In this document: positions 14,299 to 27,763 of the stretch, one piece after another
Numbering within the stretch: position 1 is the stretch's first letter
Layout: every line of letters begins with the position of its first letter
The notes under the pieces: generated by a model
What the model was told of the DNA's origin: nothing
The model's input: the letters and a program-made list of their open reading frames with translations, nothing else
Databases searched by the model: none
Program-made: the position numbers and the translations under genes
DNA from: Ascaris suum
Taxonomy: Eukaryota > Nematoda > Chromadorea > Rhabditida > Ascarididae
Direction: 5' to 3'
Assembly: GCA_013433145.1 (NCBI GenBank)
Contig: CM024174.1
Coordinates: 9,456,336-9,520,335, forward strand
DNA length: 64,000 nucleotides

Positions 14299-14700
14299 TG
14301 CGTCTCGTCGCTGATATCGTCGTTTAGTCACCCCTCCAACCTTGTCCTCAAGAAAAGGTCATTTGTTCGATTCTGAACGATAGCTTTTTTTCAAACTCGA
14401 TAGAGGTGAAAAAGTCAAGATAATGTGTTATTCTGAGGCTATAAGTGGGGAGCGACACCCCAACTATTTCATGCATCTATGCTCTCCGCACTCTATACGT
14501 ATCTACAGAACAATTCACAAATGACATGGTCTCTCACCTGATGCACCATGAAGCTAATTTTAACAGCAAATTGATATCGCACCCAACACTCCATTCCATT
14601 TTATTCAGCAATAAATCAAATGGCCTCCTTTCTCATCTTAAGGCCTCATCGGCCATTAGGGCTGAAAATAATGCCTGGTAGAACTTCAGAGCTGTTCAAT

Positions 14701-14719
14701 AACCGTTTCGAAAACGGTT
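14701..14719. repeat. Small 8-bp dyad
   Basis: AACCGTTT, CGA, AAACGGTT form a perfect 8-bp stem with a 3-base loop. Isolated, no associated gene recognised. Confidence 0.5.
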
Positions 14720-17700
14720 CCGAGTGGAGACATTCAACTGCACTCAACTCTTCTTGAAAATAATGCATTCAGTGGTCTCGTGAACAGCAATTTCCCATTC
14801 CCTTTCAGGAAAATGTATGACGAAACGTTTCTCAGGACGGATGAGTATGGAGGAGGGTGCGAGCCATAAGAAGGAGTTTTCGGATAGAGCCGAAACCGTG
14901 TTTCATTTCACCTGTGCAATTCCCTGTAAACCAAAAGCAAATGACCTTTTTGTGTCGATTTTATAGGAGCTAGAGTTGGAATAATCCGCTTTCTATGATC
15001 CCACGGCAGAGCCAATAAATATAATTGCACAGCAGAATCGATAAACACAATTCCAATGCAAATGCATGAATTATAGTCAACTATTTGCAAATCCTCATCC
15101 GATCAATAAGACGGATACAGCACTACGCCATTCAACCTTTTGTGACGCAAGCGTTAAATATTAGGCTGTATGCTTATTAAAGAGACTCTTATATCTTATT
15201 TCAACCCTATTAGCTGCACAGATCGGTTAAGAAGTTCGAAAAACCGATGCAAACTCCTGACTAATTTGTCGGTAAATAGAAATGAAAGCATGAGAAGTAG
15301 GCCATACCGAACATCGCTAGCTTATTCACTTTGACAGTCTCGATGCAATCGCCATTTACTGCGATCACCGTTAACCTCCAATTCGAATGCATTAAACCTC
15401 TATTTTGCACATTTTATTGCACTAGTCACGAGCAACGACTGCAGTTAAGGAAATTCATGGAAAAACGTTCATGGCACCACTTTGGTTTCACCTCCTCGGC
15501 ATCATTTATGGCGAAGCGTTGAATCGTAGCGCAATGCTGAAAAGCTAGGTGCTTCTGTAAGTGTTTTGGCAGAAGATGGTCGGAGAGTTTCAGAAGTGCA
15601 ATCGTCAACGAAAAAGAAAGCCACATCGTTGGATAAACTTGACATGTGACGTCCGTCACAGTCCGGAGTTTAGTCTCTTTTCAACCAGCTCAAAGTCTGC
15701 AATCACACTTTCTCGGAATCAGTGAGCGGTTTGAAAAATAAATGTAACATAAATGCCCGAGATCAAGAGATCAAGGTACTGGCTGACTATTAAAAGAAGG
15801 ATAGTACAACCGTAGGACGCACACGCTTTCGTCATAGTTTAGTCGTTCTTGAATGACTTCCTCGCGAAGCTAAGTGTTAAAATTTGTTCATGCGCCATAA
15901 CAATATTAAGGAGAATCTCACAGAACTTTCCATTTCCTAAGCTCTACCTCAAATTCTTTCGAACTGCGATTAATACGCACCGAAAAATTTCCAATGCTAC
16001 CAAGAAAAATACCGAATTGAGTTAACGAATATGTAACATTCCATTAGCCGCTTGGAAATAACATATTGATTGGGCAAATTTTTCTAAATAATGCAGGCAT
16101 TGAGTGTTATGGAATTCAGAAATGCTCCAGATTAGTATGACTCTTTGAACATGCCAACTGTTACTTTCTCGTCTCGAACTGTATCCGATGGAGGTTGTGA
16201 CTTGCACAGATACGACTTTATCGTTGCCACACAGATTCTTCATAGGAGAGGAATGAATTCAGAAAAAGAAAGGCATCACAAGTGTCGAAATGATGGAGCA
16301 AAAAAAAAACGAATGCTCAAGAGCGGAAAAACATTCGCCATGATGTTCGATGACCTTCGAAGCAATGTTAGTTGTTTTTTTTTGGTCTTGTTTCCTTCCC
16401 TTCACACGTGACATTCACATGACAGTGCTGTTCATATTAAAAAAAAACCTTGCCAATGCCATGATGAAATTCCACGCGAACATATGATAAACCTTCGCTT
16501 AGATTCTGCTCATCATTTCCATTTGATTTGTTTCAACTTCATTACGAAGCCGTTTATAAACAACATTTGTAAGAATTGAAGAAGTTTTGTGATCGTAAAA
16601 GAATCGAATGGCCTTTTTGAGGGATATAAATTCTTTGATGAGATGATGGAGTGCTTCTGCTATCGAGAATGCTTTAGAAAGCCTATGCGACTAGCAAAAA
16701 ATCCCAAAAAAAACCCCCGAAATGATTCTATTTTTGAAGTCTTGCAGATATGAAGATGAGCAAATATTCCAGAAGCAGATTCTTACTTCCTCCAATATGA
16801 ATCCACATTCAGCTACTTAACAACTAATTAGAAGACATCACGTAGAAAAAGGGAAGGAATTGAAGCAGCACAGCTCATTTTGACAGCAATCAATTTACTC
16901 AATCCACTTTCATATTCAAGCCACATTACATGCCGGCTATCAACGACGTTACCTTCGCTTATCTTGGTTCCTTCTGAAAAATATAACGCAGAGATGAGAT
17001 GTTGTACGACACTTTTTAAGATACTTTCACTCATCATATTTCATCCCAATTTGAATTTTTGAGCTTCTTCATATGAGTTTTACTAATTGAGCAGCCTCAG
17101 TTGCCCTATCATCACAAGTTTATAACTAGCTCGTTTCCCGCTTAATAAAATTCGGGAAGAGTGCTTATATCCTAAAAGCTTCCTGCCTTCCTCTGCCCGA
17201 TTCTCTTAGAGAATATTTTCGGTGGAAATTCTAAATTTTATGGCGTAGGAAGCTAAAGGTAATTAAATGCGAGTGAATGCAAACCAATTTCGGTCGCATT
17301 TAGCTTCTAAAAGCTTATGAAAGAAATTCAAGAGGCGAGAATGAGGCAAAATTGAAATTTTTGCAATCACCACACAACCTTGCTACAGAAATTTCCACCC
17401 ACCAATCATCTTGCTGCGATCATCTGAAAACCATCACAGATTTGGTCAATATGACCCCAACTGTACCGCCCGATGCGCTCGCTACTCAAATATGCGTTAT
17501 TGGTTCAAATGTGCCATACCGCCAATACATCAACTGTAAACGTGACCGCTGGCTTAAATACATCCGCACCGAGAGAACAAAATTTAAGCGGAATCCTTCC
17601 TATTAGTACCGTATCTACTGGAATCGCAATGTTCCACACCACACTTTCCAGTGTTGATCATTGGCGTCACCACGGTCACCTATCTGTTGCTTATTTTGTT

Positions 17701-20489
17701 AGAGTATACACTCGGCAAAGGAATTATTTTATTCTCTTCTGAGATATTCTATTCTTTTTCCTACTTTCGTTAAACACTCCCTAGTGCTCCAATAAGCAGC
17801 GGTTTCTTACTTGATACCTTCTTTAGAATATTTTCTTCGTTGATGAGCCTTCGGTGAGGCATGTCATATTTTCATTCGACGTTCCCATACCAAAGCCTAG
17901 AACGAAATCGGTTTTCGGTACATGCTTGGTACGGTGTTTTTTATATAGCTATCCTCGGTATTCTTGTTAGGATCCCTATGTAATGTGCAAATAATCTAGT
18001 TAGTTGTTAAGTAGCTGAATGTGGATTGTGCTGTTAAGTAGCTCTCCCTTAATCTTTGTGCTCAGAATTCTCTTCTGGTCAACGCGAACAAGCAAGTGCT
18101 GTTATCTTAATGGACATCGCAAATGGCTCAATAAATTTAACTTGCTGGCGGCAATGACTCAAGGATGAGAACTAGAAGGTGGCACAGCAAACAGAAAGCA
18201 AGATCCCATGCACGTTGTTAAATAGTTAAAGAGGGGAAGATCTGACTGCAGGACGAGGAATTTTCATTCAACACTGGCATGATACGCGTCTCTGTTTGTC
18301 CACGATGACATGCAGCTATGTTCATGCAGCACAAATTGTCTAAGCGAAATATTCGGCGGAATGCCTCATTAAGCTTCGCTCAAGGACAAAAGGCCTCAAT
18401 AAATATCGCTCGAGAAAGAAACGCAACACTCAAGAATAAACTGTCCCCTTGATTAGTTTGACGGGGACAAAGTTCATAGTCGTTTCGCAAAAATGGAAAC
18501 CACTTTCTGTCTCATTGATGCACTTCGTTGTTTGCAGTCGCCATTCAATTTTGATAAGAGGTTTTTGTTTTGTTGCGAACAAAAAAGACTACCTAAACAA
18601 TTCAGAAAGAACCAGCGGCGGAAAAAATTTGGCGACTGATGCGCAGACGCGAGTCAGGTTGTCGTCAAGTCGGTGAAAGTACGATTACCGATGAAAAGAA
18701 CGAAGCGATCACTGACATAGGCAGACAAAAATTCCTTCAAATAGAACCGTTCAAATGGAAGTTTTAAGCTCCTTGATGAAGTCGAACGTTCCCTTGCAGT
18801 GCCCGCAGAAAAAAAAAAACAAGCGCTTATCAATCACTCTTGTTCAAAGATCAAACACATGAAAAATCCTGTCAAGAAAGCTGGCACGACATAAGCGCCA
18901 GTCTTTCAACCAATAAATCCAAACGCTTATGTAAATATATAAAAAACAATGGTGAAGAGCCTCAGAATACCTTTTGAAAAAGCAATCGGCCATCCAAATA
19001 CTAAACGAGAATGTCATCTTCAAATAAAACTTCTCAAATGCAAGCGCTTAAAAAATAAGAAGTGTGCTTCACCCTGAGGGTGCATATATCTCCAATCTCC
19101 ACCTAATCACAGTCATAAAATTGCAAGAGATTTTATGAAAAGATGTCCAACCCTTTTCCGCAATTTATGGACGCTGCTAAAAAAATCTCAGGAAATTCTT
19201 GAAAGCCGAACGAGTTATTTTCACATATTTTCTCATGAGAAAATGAATTTTATGATTATCAAAAAACGTCTTTTCGGCACGAACGCTCTCATATCATTCA
19301 GCTAAAGACATTTGACCAAATTCAATTATATGAGAAGCACTCAGTGAAAACACCTTTGGAGGAAACGAATGCGCTTTGCTAGTGTCATTTGTAGAAGGGC
19401 GGAGGTCAGCACTAAGCTTCATAAATAAGTGCAAAAATATCACATTTTACATCGGACTTCTTGATGAATATAGCACTTTTGGGATTACAACGTAATGAAG
19501 GGTGAATGGTGAATATGACGCTGGTTATACGGGCTTTGGAGGCGAAAATGAAAGAAGCAATCCCCTAAGTATGCACCTGACATTGTCGGCACCTCTGGGA
19601 TCATTCAGTACGTGATGAGGCTGAAGGCGATCAAGGTAGAAATTTTCATCATTTTCTTCAAAATATCAATTTCGGTCCATCTTTAATGGTGAAGTTTGGT
19701 GATATCATGCAAACTCGTACAGGTGGGTAATCAAGTGAAAAGTAGTGCCGTTTCCGAGTAGAGCGCTCTGCTTGAAAGTTCTGCTTAACATGGCAGTGCT
19801 ATAGGCAGACGTAGATCTTCGGTTAGTATCATCGACCGATCAAAGGTGATGTTGAGGGTACATATGTGCCATGAAGCTGTATAATGTCTGAAGGAGAAGT
19901 GAGCTGCCTTCCATGTGAGCCTCACTCAACTTCAGATGGATTCAAACAAGGACAATCAACTGCTAAACGTCTTCAGATTTTAAGCTTTCCTTCATGTTCG
20001 CAAAATCGTGACGTTAAGCTGATATACGCTGCGTGCCTTATAGCACAGATGCATAATGGACGACAACGATGATTACCCGACAGCACAAAGCAGTTGAGGT
20101 GGTGGCTCTGTGATATTAAAAAATCTCAGCAGTGACTTTAACAATTAATCTTAACCTCTCTGATGATTACTGCATTCAGTATAGAATTGTTTCATTCACT
20201 CTATGGGCGAGTTCATTCACGATCCAACTGTATGAGAGTGATAATTGCGTGAAGAGAACGAAATGAAGTATTGAGTAAATTAGTGGTTGAAAAAAACAAC
20301 AATCAGAACAAACACTTCGTGCAACAAATAATGAAAGCTGCCAAAAATTGGACCAAAATCAAATGCTTACATCAACGTCATCAAATGCTTCATGCAAAGC
20401 TTACAGGCTGATAAAACGATACTTAAGATGATATCATGTGAACTCATAGTACTTAATGATATGTAAACCACACATTTCAACGACGTTTT

Positions 20490-20570
20490 CGAGAAGTTTC
20501 GGTTTAACAACATATTTAACGATAAAGTTTAACAACCACGTATTTCGACAAGTTTAACGATAAACCAAAT
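20490..20570. repeat. Short interspersed direct repeats (TTTAACGATAAA)
   Basis: GTTTAACAAC occurs twice and TTTAACGATAAA twice within 80 bases, mixed with GTATTTCGACAAG-like words. It appears to be a degenerate local repeat with no gene attached. Confidence 0.4.
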
Positions 20571-21139
20571 AAACCGACAGAATCAACAAAGACCCGACAA
20601 CTCGCACTCATACCATAGGCTTCAGATGGAAGAAGGGTTTCGGTAAAAAAGAGTTCCGATGCACTCGAATCATTCAAACAGGCGGTGCAAGTAAACCGGC
20701 CAGTCTATCTGTCTCTCATCTTTATACTGGGTGACCACTAGCTGAACAAACCGATAAAAAGCAAGGGGAAAAAACATATGTTGGTACGAATCAAGCGTGC
20801 ATAAATAAAGGGCGTGGTTGCTGCTGTCAATTCGACAGATCGGTGCGTTTAAAGAGCACGAGCGGTGGAAAGGTGCTCGAGGAATGTTCAGTACCTGAAG
20901 ATGATTTCATGATGCAACCCAACAGCTGTCTTTTGGATCCGAAGTGCACCACGCTACCATCTTACTATGCAAAAAACACTGCTCGCTAACCGTTTCCTCA
21001 CATCGACAGCAAATCATTTTTCATTGCATTATAAAACAAAAATTTCGTCGCAGACATTTATTTGCTAGTCCTAGAGCTTCTATGGCGAATCGTGATCGAG
21101 GTCAAAGCAAGCGTCCAAATTCAGCAGTTTAAGAGAAAA

Positions 21140-21215
21140 GTGCAAAACAGCAGGCTGGGAAGTCGAACTCCGTGGACCTCGCCGTGACGACTACACCGTC
21201 AGTCGCTACTTGTCT
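21140..21215 (-). other. tRNA-like segment (degenerate B box), possible SINE remnant
   Basis: Read on the minus strand, TAGCGACTGACGG is followed about 38 bases later by GGAGTTCGACTTCCC, resembling the A and B box promoter layout of a tRNA or tRNA-derived SINE. The acceptor stem does not pair, so it is not a functional tRNA. It may be chance. Confidence 0.18.
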
Positions 21216-22057
21216 GCAGCTGCCTTGCAAACCACTCCTTTTCCCTCTTCTAGCTTAACGGACGTGCCGTATTGCTTGAATCAAATCTCTAACAACGGGT
21301 GAACTCTTCTTTCCGTTCGTGAGGCATGACCGTTCTACGACAGAGATGTGAATAAATAATGAACACTGTCACTGTTCCCGAAACACTGTCACTGCACCAG
21401 AGAGCACTGCCTACACAGCAAAACAATATGAGAATTATCACTCCATTGAGGAGACGTAAGGGATAAACCAGATAAAGAATAGACAGCGTAAAAGACGCAT
21501 AGAATAGACGAATTCTTCGACGAACTGTATGGCCTGTGGGCTGCTTCGGTTACCTACAGTTCTTTAGACTCCCGATTTCACTACGACATGAATGGGAGTT
21601 GAAGCTACTCCTCTCTTGGCCTCAGGAAGGATGTGCGGATGCTTCGTTTCACTAAGCATCCACCTTTATCATTCTCAGCAGTCTCCACTACCCAAACCCC
21701 TCCATCACCCTCCTCCACCTCATCACTACACAAGTCGGGAACAGAAATCGGGCAATTTCGGATGGCCTTGTTCGGCCGATACAGGCATAGCACCTTGTGG
21801 GGGAAGTTCAGCAGCTTCGATACGAACCTAACGACTGCGGATCAGTCCAAACAGCCTCCATCTTTCATCGCGTAAAACAAGGTTTACAAATAAGCATCTG
21901 GAATGATGGACTCGCCATTGCATTCAGATGAAAAGAGAAAATCGTAAAAACCTAACATGAAAGCGAAAGTGAGATGAAACAGAATATTGAACTGACTCAT
22001 TGTCGCTCATAGAAGTACTGAATCCGCGTAAGGATGAGAGGAACTGGAAGGTGGAGA

Positions 22058-22076
22058 GGGGGGGGGGGGGGGGGGG
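22058..22076. repeat. Poly-G run (19)
   Basis: Nineteen consecutive G after GGAAGGTGGAGA, the longest G-run on this strand. It is likely unstable during replication and is a probable length-error site in assembly. Confidence 0.9.
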
Positions 22077-25000
22077 AAGGAGATAGCAAAATATGGCGTT
22101 TTAGCATTAAAAGAGGGAACGGGAGATTTTATCCATGGGCTTTTTTGCAAAGTTGCCCAATAAACCAGTCAAATGTAGCTTATTTCAAAGAAGTAGAGAA
22201 GCGTACTACACGAGATGGTATTGCAAGCGATTCTGCGCTACCCTCTTACGATAAACGAATTCCTGAAGCTAGCAATAACTAACAGGTACGCAAAATATAA
22301 CCCTCATTCTTTAAATATTACGTCCGTTCGCAGTCACTCCCTGGTGAGGAACGTTGCTTTTGCAGGAAAACCGCATGCAGGATGCATTTAAAAAATTTTT
22401 TCATTGGTTCCTGGCGGTCTAGTAATCCTTTCTGAAATTACTGAACCAGAGAAATAGAGCATATAAGGTTGAAAGAGAAGATCCTATGCTGTACGTCATA
22501 CTCGTTGAAATTCAGTGGGTTTCAACTGAACAGGATGGCAAACTCCATGGGTCAACAAAGCCACAGGGAAAGCGAATAGTTTTAATGCAGGGTGGACAAA
22601 GTCTCAAGTCACGTCAATTCCAGACGATAACTAGCAATGCAGCATAAACAACCGAAGACACGCCAAGGAAATCAACGAAGCCAAGCGTCATGATGAGGCA
22701 GAAATAGGAACTCTTGCCTACGAAACTTCAAGATGAAGTACTTCGGGTTTTCGTCGCGGAAAATAAGTCTCAAATTTGTGCATTTTGTTAACAATCATAA
22801 GCACTCTGCCGACTCCACCCAGCCAAAAAAGCTTACAACTGCAAAATAAGCGAGCTGCCATTATCAGTTTAAGGTAAAATCTGCTGTTATTCAGTGATAT
22901 TCGCAGTGTTAAGAATCAGTAGTGTTGCAGTTGACCATTTGCATCGTTAGCTGTCATCACCGCAGCAATCGGCTTCTAGAGACTTGTATTGAACAACTGC
23001 ATTCAGCTACGTTTCAGGTCCGATGCTCTCGAAAGCAGCAGAAAATTTTTTCATCCCGGGAAGGGTAATCACAGACGTTTCAGGCCTGATTCACGGAAGA
23101 CCAGGGTAATAATAACATCACTTCAAGCTATAAGTGACACTGACGGCTATCGAAAGCTCAAATTTTGCACACGCCCAATCCCTCAGCTCTGCCTTCTCCT
23201 CGCTACATTATAGCTACTGCTAGTTTGTTGTAACCGTCCCTGTTTTTCTTAACGGGACCTGAAGCCTCGTTTAGTGTCCTACATGAGCTGGCGCAAAAAT
23301 TACGTGCTACTGCCGCATATTTCGCCCACTTCTGCACACGTAACAGTGCGCCATACATGACTTCATTCGTGGTGCTCAATTGTTGAGGCTCCTCCAGGTA
23401 ATCTTACATAGTAGCGTTCTTCCATCAAGCTCCTCTATCTCTTGAACACCAGTGGAATATCGAAAATGCTTCATGTCGCTATCCAACGCTCAACATTGCT
23501 GCATGTAGTCATCGGTCATACCTTTTGTGAAGTGGTACCTTTCTGTTTTGTGTGGGTGGTTGATGGGGACAATGGGGAAAGGAATTAGATACCGTATTAC
23601 AGATGGACTGCTTTGTAGTCTATCTGCTTCTTATTCCTCGAAAACTGCCCTAATAACAGTGACCTGCGTGAAATGCAATCACGTAAAATTTAAGAAAAAG
23701 AAAGACAAACGTGATCTTTCTGGATTGTGCCTCGTTCCTTAACTCGCGAACGTGATTTTGCTTCATCTAACATTAGCTTTTAAACACTCACTAATACGAA
23801 GGTTGCCTTGTTGTTTTCGTTGCACTCTCAAATATTTTCTGTCGCCCCGCAGTACTTTTTGCAGCATTTCCTTCAGAAAATTCACTTCAGAAACACTATA
23901 ATACTAGATTAAGGCGATACTTTCTAGTAAGAAGTATCTCTCCAATATATTTACTATATCTTACAATATCACGAAGAGGCAAGATGAGTTCTCGATCTCT
24001 GGTTTGGATTGCTTTCAAAATTTTGAGGGCCAAAAAACTTGGGCTATATGGAAATTTTTCAGTCATCACAGAGTGCATGTTTCGAAAGCTACCTGTCAGT
24101 TCTTTGTTTTTTTTCCTGAAAAGAATATCACCGCATGAGAAGCCTTATCAAACGATATGTTGGTGCCTTCAGTTCGAATATCCTTCACAGTAGGCTACAC
24201 GATCTGCGCGCACAAAACTAATAGGTGCCGTCATTTTGTGGATGCCTCAGATTTAGGATGCTCTCAGATTCGTACGCCCAACAGAATTTGAGAACGCTGC
24301 GAAGTTTGAGGATTCTCCAGCACTTACAAGAAGCCTTCAAACCTCAGAGCAGCCGCAGGATTATCAATGAAGCATCGACGTGAAATTCCTATTGAACCAC
24401 TTTCATGCCACAATGTCTTACATGTCAGTCACATTCCAAACGGTCATATGAGTTCCCAAGCGGTGGTCAACTATACAACACACGTTGATCAATGACGTCG
24501 ACAGGTTTGTTGTGTTCAAACTGATGCACTTGCTCACTGCCTGTTTCATGCATTAGTGCTACGCATGTGCAATTTGTTAATAATAAAATACCAAAGATCA
24601 GCCAACTATGTTCGAAATTTCGAGAATGAAAAATCTATAGAAGTACTTACAATTTTGCATGCTATGGCTTCTTTCAGAAACGGAAAGTTTCAGTACCGTT
24701 CAGCACACCAATATTTCACTATGCATAGGGATTTCTGTTGGTTTTTCTGGTTAATACTAATGGCAAAGATTCTCAGGTCCGTGGTGCATTAGAAACGCCA
24801 TAAAGCTCTGTCAAATAACCTAATAGGCGTGAAAGTGATAAGAAAATAGATCGACATTGTTCTACACCAGATCGCAGAAAGCAAAACCATTACTGCCATT
24901 ATTGTTCATACGTTTAACAGTACCACTACTGTCCATACAGTAGAGTAACATTCGGCACATATATCGTCCCTCCTCCATGTGGGCAACTAACTGATGCAAT

Positions 25001-25225
25001 TTTCAGTGGCTAAAGATGAGAGAACTTACTGCGATAGCGAAGCACATCAAATTGTTAACGACCAAGAATATAAGTATATCAGTTCTATGATATCAACACT
25101 GATATGATCCAATATGGAAATTGTTATTCGAGATAGTTCATTTTGTATAACAAAAGTCGTAATAAAGCCGAGTAAATAGAGTGCAATTTGCCAATGTGAA
25201 AATAATATTCAACTGTGAATTGTAG

Positions 25226-25440
25226 ATGTGCCAAAACAATTAAAGTTAACTAGCACAGTTACAGAAATTACTTTCGGAATGATCACGGTAACTTTTTACG
25301 ACCCGCTGATACCAAAACTGTTCTTTGATTTATCAAAGAATATTCTGAAAAAGACTTCCGCTGGCACAAACAAATTCGTATTTCCTTGGAACGAGACTAT
25401 AGCGAACATCACTTCCGGGGGGGGGGGGGCTGCTCATAGA
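25226..25440 (+). CDS. Candidate internal exon, unknown protein
   Basis: After an ATTGTAG acceptor, 71 codons stay open up to a full-consensus donor AGA|GTAAGT. The peptide has an aromatic, hydrophobic middle (ITVTFYDPLIPKLFFDL) and two N-glycosylation sequons near the end (WNETIANITS). This would suit a membrane or secreted protein. A 13-G run just before the donor makes the last codons uncertain. No family is recognised. Confidence 0.25.
25417..25429. repeat. Poly-G run (13)
   Basis: Thirteen consecutive G, inside the candidate exon at 25226-25440. A length error here would shift the frame of that candidate just before its donor. Confidence 0.9.
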
Positions 25441-27472
25441 GTAAGTTAGCATGCTGAGAGTGAGATCTGAGTAATTTTTTAAAAAATGGAATCGCGAAAC
25501 GTTTTGAAGAAAATTCGCGGTTTGTAGGAGTAATTGATATGATGACTTGGTTTTAGCGCTAATTCAGACAACGTTTCTGGATGTGGGAAATTTACCGATT
25601 AGTGCTATTAGTGGACAAATTCATCCGTCGTTGTAACCTTCGTCGAAATAATCCACTTAAAGCTGACTTTATGATTACTTAGGCCATAAACTTCAGAGAC
25701 GCTTTTCAGTCTTGTCAAATTTGAATGTGCTCTCTGTTTTGTGCACGACCGATGCTGTTTACCTAAGTACCACGGTTGAGGTGTGACTGAAGATAATGAG
25801 ATTGCTGCGAATACGTTCCTAGGAGAATTGAGATCAGACAAAAACAGCAGAGGATTTATTTACTTCTGCTTTCGAGGTGACGAAAAAAAAGAAGATGAAT
25901 TTGATTGGGTGAAGCGCATCATCTGCTTAAACGAATACTAGAAGAGAATAATCTTGTAATGGGTTTGCTAAAAAAAGTACAAGATTTTTTGGCTTCCACT
26001 CATAAGACAGAGATTTAGCGAATAGCACATAAAGATGGGCACCATTCCAGAACAGCATGGTGCGCATGACATTCTCGCATGTTATTTATAAAGCTGATCA
26101 TTGATTCAGATCACATGAGTCCGAAAACATCTGTCAACGATTGACACAGGTGTGTGCATACAACGGTAGCCGCGTACAACGTGTTTTTAGCGCAAAACAA
26201 GCATCGCATATTTATTCATTCACCTCTTGCATACTGTCCTCACGAACTTATTACCACTTCAGAGGGGCATAATGCCCGGAAAATTTCCTCGCAAGAGTAT
26301 GAACAAAGTTTGTGAAATGAGCTGATGAAATTTTATATACCGGTTACATCAGCTTTTTTTGAAGAAAAAAAGTATGTTTATTTTTTCGCTATTTCTCTCC
26401 TTTTTTCAATATGAAACGTTGCCTTCAGAATATTGAATTCCACTGACAAAGAAGAAACACAAATTTTTGCTTTGATATTCTTCAACGAATGGATGGACTG
26501 TTTTATCACAGAATTATTGCATTAGGCGACAAAATATAAAATCACGCATTATACCAGCGAACATATAGAGTTCTTCCACAACGATACATCATTTATTAAT
26601 TTATCTTTCGTCCATCATGCTCTTCTTTTCTATACTCTATATAATTGCGTTATACATAACTACGACAAATTACAGGACTTATCATCTTGTCCTAAAACCA
26701 AATACGTGCTAAGGATCGACTGGAGTGTTTATAGAAATCATGTTTTTAGAACAATGGTACTCATCTACTGGCAATCATTTTCAACAAATCAGTGACGCCG
26801 CAGGACTTGGTAGGAGGCAATATTTGAAGAGGCAATAGGAGATAATATTTTATTTCATCGCAATTTTGAGTCTTCACCCTAAATAGCGAACCAAAATAAA
26901 TAAATAGTCAGCCTCTGAGTGATTTCTTCATTTATTCACCGCTCTTCGGTCTTTAATTCATTTTTTTTCAAGCGCTAAGGCGTGAAAGGTTAAAAAACAC
27001 CCTAGCATATCGTTCAAAACGTTGTTAGAAATTTGGCTAACATCTAAATGAGTATTGCTGCGAGCGCAGCTGTGAAAAAAAACATAAAGGTGAAAGGCGG
27101 AATGAATGAAAAAATAAGCAAAGAAAGCACACATACGGGCAAAACCATTTTGATAGGAAGATAAATAAACGGACAAACAGTGTCATGGAGATATGCTCTC
27201 GTACAATTCTATCGTCATATAGCCATAAGAAAACAACAAGAAGATATCTGAGATTCAACTGGAAGTGACTTGCTTTACTCGGAGCGTCCAACGCGCAGCA
27301 TTTGCCTATTGTATAACTGCCCAATAAACAATAGCTTTTTATGCTAAACTCTGCGTATGATTCATTGCATTTGCACTACACATTGAATCATTCAGCCTTT
27401 TTATTTTCACCATTTTTTACGCTCTAGCTGAATAAACTCTTTCCATACGCTTGCAGGCCATCACACTTCTAG

Positions 27473-27763
27473 ACTGCCGCAGTGGACGATGTAAACAGAA
27501 AAGTGTCCTTATGCAACAGGCACAGATGGGCTCATATATACTGTTCGGTGAATCACATGGAAGAGATAGAAAGTGCAGACCTCATTCCTCTCCCTACTAC
27601 CTGCAAGTCCTCTCCCTCCGTGCAGACTCCAGAGAACCGAAGATACTCGAGTGATGTACCGGAACTTCTAAAGCATGTGCACCGAGAAAACCTGGAAAGC
27701 GCCCTGAAAAAAACCTCAGAGAGAAGAAAAGCACTATTCCACGAGCACTATTCCATTATTTAA
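27473..27763 (+). CDS. Candidate terminal exon, unknown protein
   Basis: From a CACTTCTAG acceptor, 97 codons run open to TAA. The product is hydrophilic with mixed charge and ends VHRENLESALKKTSERRKAL and then FHEHYSII. The earlier CTTGCAG acceptor at 27456 cannot be used in this frame because a TAG intervenes. It could be the last exon of the gene that holds 25226-25440, but no linking exon was identified. Confidence 0.25.
   Translation, partial: TAAVDDVNRKVSLCNRHRWAHIYCSVNHMEEIESADLIPLPTTCKSSPSVQTPENRRYSSDVPELLKHVHRENLESALKKTSERRKALFHEHYSII

Larger units (their letters stand above)
14299..25225. other. Long stretch without recognisable genes
   Basis: Mostly AT-rich non-coding sequence. 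It contains the small dyad at 14701, another acceptor-led open frame at 14812-14966 (+), a short hydrophobic frame near 17640-17760, a tRNA-like segment near 21140-21230, a Pro/Ser-rich open frame ending at 21875, and the 19-G run. Confidence 0.45.

Noticed and set aside
14812..14966. Acceptor-led (CCCTTTCAG) 50-codon frame on +
   Set aside because: A second frame is also open after the same acceptor, no partner exon is seen, and the length is within chance.
24700..24800. TTCTTTCAG acceptor followed by short hydrophobic frames
   Set aside because: All frames stop within 35 codons without a good donor.
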